Origin: JADFOB01 sp964651325
GTDB lineage: Bacteria > Planctomycetota > Phycisphaerae > UBA1845
Reading direction: 5' to 3'
DNA: 9,059 bases
Assembly (NCBI GenBank): GCA_964651325.1
Contig: CAZYXP010000161.1
Span: forward strand, 1-9,059
How positions within the stretch are numbered: position 1 is the stretch's first letter; every line of letters begins with the position of its first letter. The notes under the pieces were generated by a model. That model had not been told where the DNA came from. It did not search any database and saw only the letters and a list, made by a program, of their open reading frames with translations. This document shows positions 6,155 through 9,059 of the stretch, in pieces. The translations under genes were made by a program, and so were the position numbers.

Positions 6155-6172
6155 TGGGATGACTCCATCCCA
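6155..6172 (-). terminator. Hairpin downstream of the MscS-family gene, possible terminator
   Basis: TGGGATG (6155-6161) pairs perfectly with CATCCCA (6166-6172) over a four-base loop, 49 nt past the channel gene's stop codon. There is no T tract on the minus strand. It would separate the channel transcript from the shape operon, whose promoter candidate lies just downstream. Confidence 0.35.
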
Positions 6173-6221
6173 AGCCGTTGAAACCCTCACACGGGTCTGC
6201 GGTATTTCGAGCCAGCCAGGA

Positions 6222-8552
6222 CTAGCCGGTCGTTGGCCCCTTGGATCTGGGCGTGGGTTCGATCAACACCGGCCCCGGCTTGGTCGGAGACGGTCCATAC
6301 ACCTGCTCGAACACGCTCGCGGCCCGATCCACACCCTCGCGCTGGGCGCCGTCAGGGGGGGTGCCTGTTGGCTGGTCACCTGCGTCATTGGCCGGTGCCC
6401 GCTGCAAGAGGAGCGTTTGTGTGGGATAGGCGAATTCCACGCCGATCTGGCGGGCCAGATTGAGTATGTCAATGAACAGCCGATGCCGCTCGCGAAGTTC
6501 GGTGCTCCAGTCGGGCGTTTCTAGGAACATGTAGAGCAGCACATCGAGCGACGATGGGGCGAACTGGTTGAAGTACACGTGGTAGTAGTCTTTCCGCGTG
6601 TAGTGGTGCAGGCGAATCAGCTCGCGAACCCCTTCGCAGAACGCGTCGATCTTCTCAGGGGGCGTGTCGTAGGTCAGCGACAGCATCGTCTTGACGCGGC
6701 GAAACCTTCGCTCGCCGTAATTGTCCACGCCCGAAGTGGCCATCACGGAGTTTGGAATGGTCACCCGAGAATTGTAAAAGGTCCGAATACGTGTAGAGCG
6801 AAAACCGACATGCTCCACCGTGCCTTCAACACTTCCGATAACCACCCAATCTCCGATGCCAAACGGGCGATCAAACAGCACCGTGATCGAACCGAAAAAG
6901 TTGCCCAGCGTGTCCTTTGCGGCAAACGCGATGGCTACGCCGCCGATGCCCAAAGCGCCAAGCACCGATCGCGGCGTATAGCCGATCCATTCCATCACAA
7001 AAAGGATCACCACGACCGCGACGAGCGTTCGAAGCACCGTCCTGAGCAACGGCAGCAACAAATCGTCAAACTGGGTGAGCTGGACGTCCTTGCTCTTGAC
7101 CACATAGCCCGCGACCACATCCACGAGTCGGTAGCCGAACCAGGCGAGCGAGACGGCCACAAGGAGCTTGAGCCCCGGCAGAAGCACCGCCAACAGACCG
7201 TCGGGAAGGCGAAGTTGCTCGACGACCAGTAGCCAGATCAGCACGCAAGCGACCGTGCCGGCCCATCGCAGCACCCGCTGCCGGTCGCCGCGGTCAATCT
7301 TGATGCCTTTACGGGCCAGGTAGAATTGGAGCAACAAGCCCACCAACCCGGTGACCGCGATGCGAATCGGCCACCCGAGCAGCAGCAACGCCCCCAAGGC
7401 GGCCCATTGCCACCCTGCCAGATGAAAGTAGGTTTCCCGGAGTTCCGGCGGCATCAACCGCTCGATCCGAAGCGCCAACGTGAGCTGCTCGGTGACGCCG
7501 GCCTCTTTCAGCTCCCGGATGATTTCTTGATCTTCCAGTGACTTGTAGAGCGCTTCCATCGCGTCGATGGTCGAAGGCGTGAAGCGCCACTCCCCGGCGA
7601 ATTCTCCCTCGGCGATGCGGCCGATTTCGATGTTGCCCAGCTCGCTGGAATGCCAGACATAGGGCTTGTCCCCGGGTGTGGTGGTGGGAATCTCCGTCAC
7701 GACGACCAGCTTGGTCTTGTCCATGACGCTCTTGAGTTGGACCGCGAATTCCTTGCTTTTGGTCCCCCAGGCTTGCTTGGGCCGATGGCCTCGGGCCAGG
7801 CAATCGGTCGCGGCGGCAAGGTCGGGTGCGTCGGGGTTCATGGCCGCCAGAAACGTCTTCATGGTGGCGCGTGGGTCGCGCCTGGCGGCGGGAATCTTGG
7901 AGTCTGTTTCCGCTTTTTTCGCAGGGGCTTCCTGCAATTCGGCTTCCAAGGCGACAATGGACGTCAACGTTTCCGGCGTGAACAACCAGACGCCGGTGTC
8001 AAAATCGAGCTCGAAGCTGATTTGAGTCGCCGATGGCTCTTGGCCGCTTTGAGCTTTGGCACGGTAGAAAACGTATTCGGCCTCGGTGTGAGACTCGGGA
8101 AGATCGTCGAGGATGACGCCCTTCTTATCGATGATGGTAAAGAGCCGGCGCGCCAGCGTTTGGGCCCGTTGATCCCGATCCTTTTCCTCTAGCTCGGATA
8201 TATCGAGGCAACGAACCGCGTCCGCGATCCTCGTGGGCTTTTCGCCCATCGCATCCTCGACCGCGCGCAGGAAGGTCTGCATGGTGGCCCGCGGACTGCT
8301 CAGATCGATCGGATTCTTTGTGGGGGGCTCCTCGTGCTTTGGCTCGGACTCTCCTTGCGGGTCGTTGGTCTTCACCGTTTTCTGGCTGTTTTCCGCCGAC
8401 TTGGGTGGAGATTCCGCTGCCGGATCGGTTTGCGCGACAGCCGGCGCCGCCGCAAGGAAAGAGCCAAGAATCCACATCGCAAGCGCGAGCGTATGGACGA
8501 CCGACCGGCCGCACCGAGCGGTCGGCGTCGTCCCGCGCAGTGTCCGCGGCAT
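6222..8552 (-). CDS. MscS-family mechanosensitive ion channel with duplicated periplasmic module (776 aa)
   Basis: Small-conductance channels of this family open under membrane tension and release solutes during osmotic downshock. Residues 1-40 form a signal peptide ending AVA before QTDP; 41-83 are a Pro/Glu/Lys linker. Two related periplasmic repeats follow (about 86-208 and 226-340), each opening with PRATM(Q/K)TFL and closing near a W-x-F-T-P motif. Four or more membrane spans occupy about 380-522, then the pore helix and MscS core at 526-620 (VLGALGIGGVAIAFAAKDTL, then FDRPFGIGDWV) and the mixed domain to about 717. The last 60 residues are Pro/Gly-rich. The frame is open up to an ATG at 8912, but the extra 120 codons translate palindromic repeats into Arg/Pro-rich sequence, so I start at 8552; 8570 is also possible. 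No clear ribosome binding site supports either. Confidence 0.88.
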   Translation of the reverse strand: MPRTLRGTTPTARCGRSVVHTLALAMWILGSFLAAAPAVAQTDPAAESPPKSAENSQKTVKTNDPQGESEPKHEEPPTKNPIDLSSPRATMQTFLRAVEDAMGEKPTRIADAVRCLDISELEEKDRDQRAQTLARRLFTIIDKKGVILDDLPESHTEAEYVFYRAKAQSGQEPSATQISFELDFDTGVWLFTPETLTSIVALEAELQEAPAKKAETDSKIPAARRDPRATMKTFLAAMNPDAPDLAAATDCLARGHRPKQAWGTKSKEFAVQLKSVMDKTKLVVVTEIPTTTPGDKPYVWHSSELGNIEIGRIAEGEFAGEWRFTPSTIDAMEALYKSLEDQEIIRELKEAGVTEQLTLALRIERLMPPELRETYFHLAGWQWAALGALLLLGWPIRIAVTGLVGLLLQFYLARKGIKIDRGDRQRVLRWAGTVACVLIWLLVVEQLRLPDGLLAVLLPGLKLLVAVSLAWFGYRLVDVVAGYVVKSKDVQLTQFDDLLLPLLRTVLRTLVAVVVILFVMEWIGYTPRSVLGALGIGGVAIAFAAKDTLGNFFGSITVLFDRPFGIGDWVVIGSVEGTVEHVGFRSTRIRTFYNSRVTIPNSVMATSGVDNYGERRFRRVKTMLSLTYDTPPEKIDAFCEGVRELIRLHHYTRKDYYHVYFNQFAPSSLDVLLYMFLETPDWSTELRERHRLFIDILNLARQIGVEFAYPTQTLLLQRAPANDAGDQPTGTPPDGAQREGVDRAASVFEQVYGPSPTKPGPVLIEPTPRSKGPTTG

Positions 8553-8584
8553 CTGGGTGCATGGCAGCATCGGCGGCTGTGATT

Positions 8585-8601
8585 GCAGGCTGAAGGCCTG
8601 C
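8585..8601. repeat. Palindromic hairpin GCAGGC-N5-GCCTGC, copy 1
   Basis: Six-pair perfect stem (8585-8590 with 8596-8601) and loop TGAAG. It shares both arm sequences with the copy at 9034-9050, but the loop differs. It lies in the leader just upstream of the channel gene. Confidence 0.6.
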
Positions 8602-8611
8602 GCCAAAGTAG

Positions 8612-8639
8612 CCGGGGGCAAGCGCAGCGTCGCCCCCGG
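8612..8639. repeat. GC hairpin CCGGGGGC-N12-GCCCCCGG
   Basis: Eight-pair perfect stem (8612-8619 with 8632-8639) and a 12-base loop. It is the longest-armed member of the palindrome cluster upstream of the channel gene, and very stable as RNA because all eight pairs are G-C. Confidence 0.55.
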
Positions 8640-8661
8640 AGCGCGTCGCCCCCTGAGCGCC

Positions 8662-8678
8662 CGACCCGGAAGGGGTCG
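8662..8678. repeat. Palindromic hairpin CGACCC-N5-GGGTCG, copy 1
   Basis: Six-pair stem (8662-8667 with 8673-8678) and loop GGAAG. It has the same arms as the copy at 8715-8731. Confidence 0.55.
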
Positions 8679-8714
8679 TCTCTTCTGTGAGTTGCGTGGT
8701 ACGAGGCGCTTAGC

Positions 8715-8731
8715 CGACCCCTGCAGGGTCG
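8715..8731. repeat. Palindromic hairpin CGACCC-N5-GGGTCG, copy 2
   Basis: Six-pair stem (8715-8720 with 8726-8731) and loop CTGCA. It starts 53 bp after the start of copy 1, with identical arms and a different loop. Confidence 0.55.
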
Positions 8732-8792
8732 AATGGATTGGGTTGTGCGTTGACCGTGCACCCGCTTGAGGCGGACCCACGGTGACTTTAGA

Positions 8793-8809
8793 GCAGCCCT
8801 TCTGGCTGC
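8793..8809. repeat. Palindromic hairpin GCAGCC-N5-GGCTGC
   Basis: Six-pair stem (8793-8798 with 8804-8809) and loop CTTCT. It has the same 6-5-6 geometry as four other palindromes in this region, and it lies directly upstream of the ribosome binding site of the possible plus-strand ORF at 8821. Confidence 0.5.
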
Positions 8810-8820
8810 AGAGGAGAACG

Positions 8821-9000
8821 ATGCCCAAGCCGCCGGAAGCGTCACCCCCCCCCGACATCTTGCCACCGGTCGCACGATCCAAGAGTGGTTTTACGTTGTT
8901 GGTTTTTGGCATGACGGGGATGATACCCGAAGCATCATGGCCTATCCACGCCCCGAGTCGATCCTGGGTGTATGACCGTTTAGTGGGTCATACCGTCTAG
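8821..9000 (+). CDS. Possible small plus-strand ORF with strong ribosome binding site (59 aa)
   Basis: ATG at 8821 is preceded by GAGGAG (8811-8816), four bases away, a near-ideal sequence though slightly close. The peptide has a Pro-rich start (PKPPEASPPPD), a short hydrophobic stretch around SGFTLLVFGMTGMIP, and ends GHTV before TAG at 8998-9000. The nine-C run encodes the three consecutive prolines. I recognise no family. It runs antisense to the predicted promoter and leader of the channel gene, so the two are unlikely both to be active at once. A chance frame is at least as likely as a gene. Confidence 0.2.
   Translation: MPKPPEASPPPDILPPVARSKSGFTLLVFGMTGMIPEASWPIHAPSRSWVYDRLVGHTV
8845..8853. 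repeat. Nine-base C homopolymer
   Basis: An uninterrupted run of nine C (nine G on the minus strand), the longest homopolymer I noticed in the window. It falls in the predicted leader of the channel gene and inside the possible plus-strand small ORF. Runs of this length are prone to slippage. Confidence 0.6.
8920..8948 (-). promoter_or_regulatory. Candidate promoter for the MscS-family gene
   Basis: On the minus strand TGGATA (8943-8948) and TATCAT (8920-8925, five of six consensus positions) are separated by exactly 17 bp. The predicted start is at about 8912-8914, which would give a leader of roughly 360 nt containing five palindromes before the ATG at 8552. It coincides with an in-frame ATG at 8912, so a leaderless long form cannot be excluded. 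Confidence 0.35.
8970..8993. repeat. Inverted repeat GTATGACC-N8-GGTCATAC, possible operator
   Basis: Eight-base perfect arms (8970-8977 and 8986-8993) flank an eight-base centre, about 20 bp upstream of the candidate -35 of the channel gene. The AT/GC mix and spacing suit a dimeric DNA-binding regulator better than a terminator; no T tract follows on either strand. Confidence 0.4.
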
Positions 9001-9033
9001 CAGGACAGCGCAAAGTCGTCACAAACCCGGAGC

Positions 9034-9050
9034 GCAGGCATCTTGCCTGC
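9034..9050. repeat. Palindromic hairpin GCAGGC-N5-GCCTGC, copy 2
   Basis: Six-pair stem (9034-9039 with 9045-9050) and loop ATCTT, with the same arms as copy 1 at 8585-8601, some 450 bp away. It is followed by ATC repeats running off the window edge. Confidence 0.6.
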
Positions 9051-9059
9051 ATCATCATC

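Larger units (their letters stand above)
5746..6221. other. 476-nt gene gap upstream of the shape operon
   Basis: No convincing gene on either strand. The gap contains a hairpin near the channel gene's 3' end (6155-6172), a promoter candidate (5999-6027), and a perfect inverted repeat ACGGGCAA/TTGCCCGT at 5913-5930 that falls in the predicted leader. If the promoter is used, the message has an untranslated leader of roughly 260 nt before the TTG at 5730. An 88-codon minus-strand frame at 5993-5727 has no ribosome binding site and no recognisable content. Confidence 0.5.

Noticed and set aside
6241..6270. GGTTCGA-type tRNA T-loop sequence
   Set aside because: It lies inside the channel gene, the flanking bases do not pair as a T arm, and no other tRNA arms are present.
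6579..7232. 217-codon plus-strand frame inside the channel gene
   Set aside because: Antisense shadow of the MscS core; His/Arg/Gln-rich and without domain content.
7650..8192. 180-codon plus-strand frame inside the channel gene
   Set aside because: Antisense shadow of the duplicated periplasmic modules, which are clearly coding on the other strand.
8821..8911. Pilin-like N-terminus in the small plus-strand ORF (RSKSGFTLLVF)
   Set aside because: The Gly-Phe-Thr-Leu start recalls type IV pilins, but the glutamate at position 5 and the long hydrophobic helix are missing.

Overview
The window is a high-GC bacterial chromosome segment carrying cell-envelope and cell-shape genes next to a ribosomal-protein pair. 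The lineage looks like Planctomycetota (possibly the Phycisphaerae side). That is inferred from the Ala/Pro-rich extension on S9, the large periplasmic MscS protein, frequent GTG/TTG starts and the short palindromes in gene gaps. It is not proven by any marker here. I see no tRNA, rRNA, transposase, integrase or CRISPR array.

Layout. The plus strand at the left edge holds the last 32 codons of a membrane protein that looks like an RseP-type site-2 protease. A gap with a strong hairpin follows, then a PilZ-domain (c-di-GMP receptor) protein (412-783). Everything from about 1016 to 8552 is read from the minus strand. In transcription order this is: an MscS-family mechanosensitive channel with a duplicated periplasmic module (8552-6222), a 476-nt gap with a good promoter candidate, a membrane-anchored coiled-coil protein (5730-4849), a 50-residue single-span membrane protein (4784-4632), mreB (4430-3378), mreC (3202-2240), a possible 30-codon leader ORF, rplM (L13) and rpsI (S9). 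The right end (about 8571-9059) is a gene gap packed with short palindromes, a nine-base C run and a possible small plus-strand ORF.

How the genes fit together. MreB and MreC are core parts of the elongation (Rod) machinery. The two unrecognised genes directly upstream of mreB are co-oriented, closely spaced and both membrane-anchored. The larger one repeats MreC's layout (N-terminal membrane anchor, long coiled coil, C-terminal beta-type domain). I read the four genes as one shape/elongation operon driven from about 6000, with the two upstream proteins as candidate uncharacterised partners. mreD is not where it usually sits after mreC.

The points most worth checking are the MreC-like coiled-coil protein with its small partner, the two mutually exclusive hairpins around the mreB ribosome binding site, the leader ORF and hairpin between mreC and rplM, and the palindrome cluster upstream of the channel gene.
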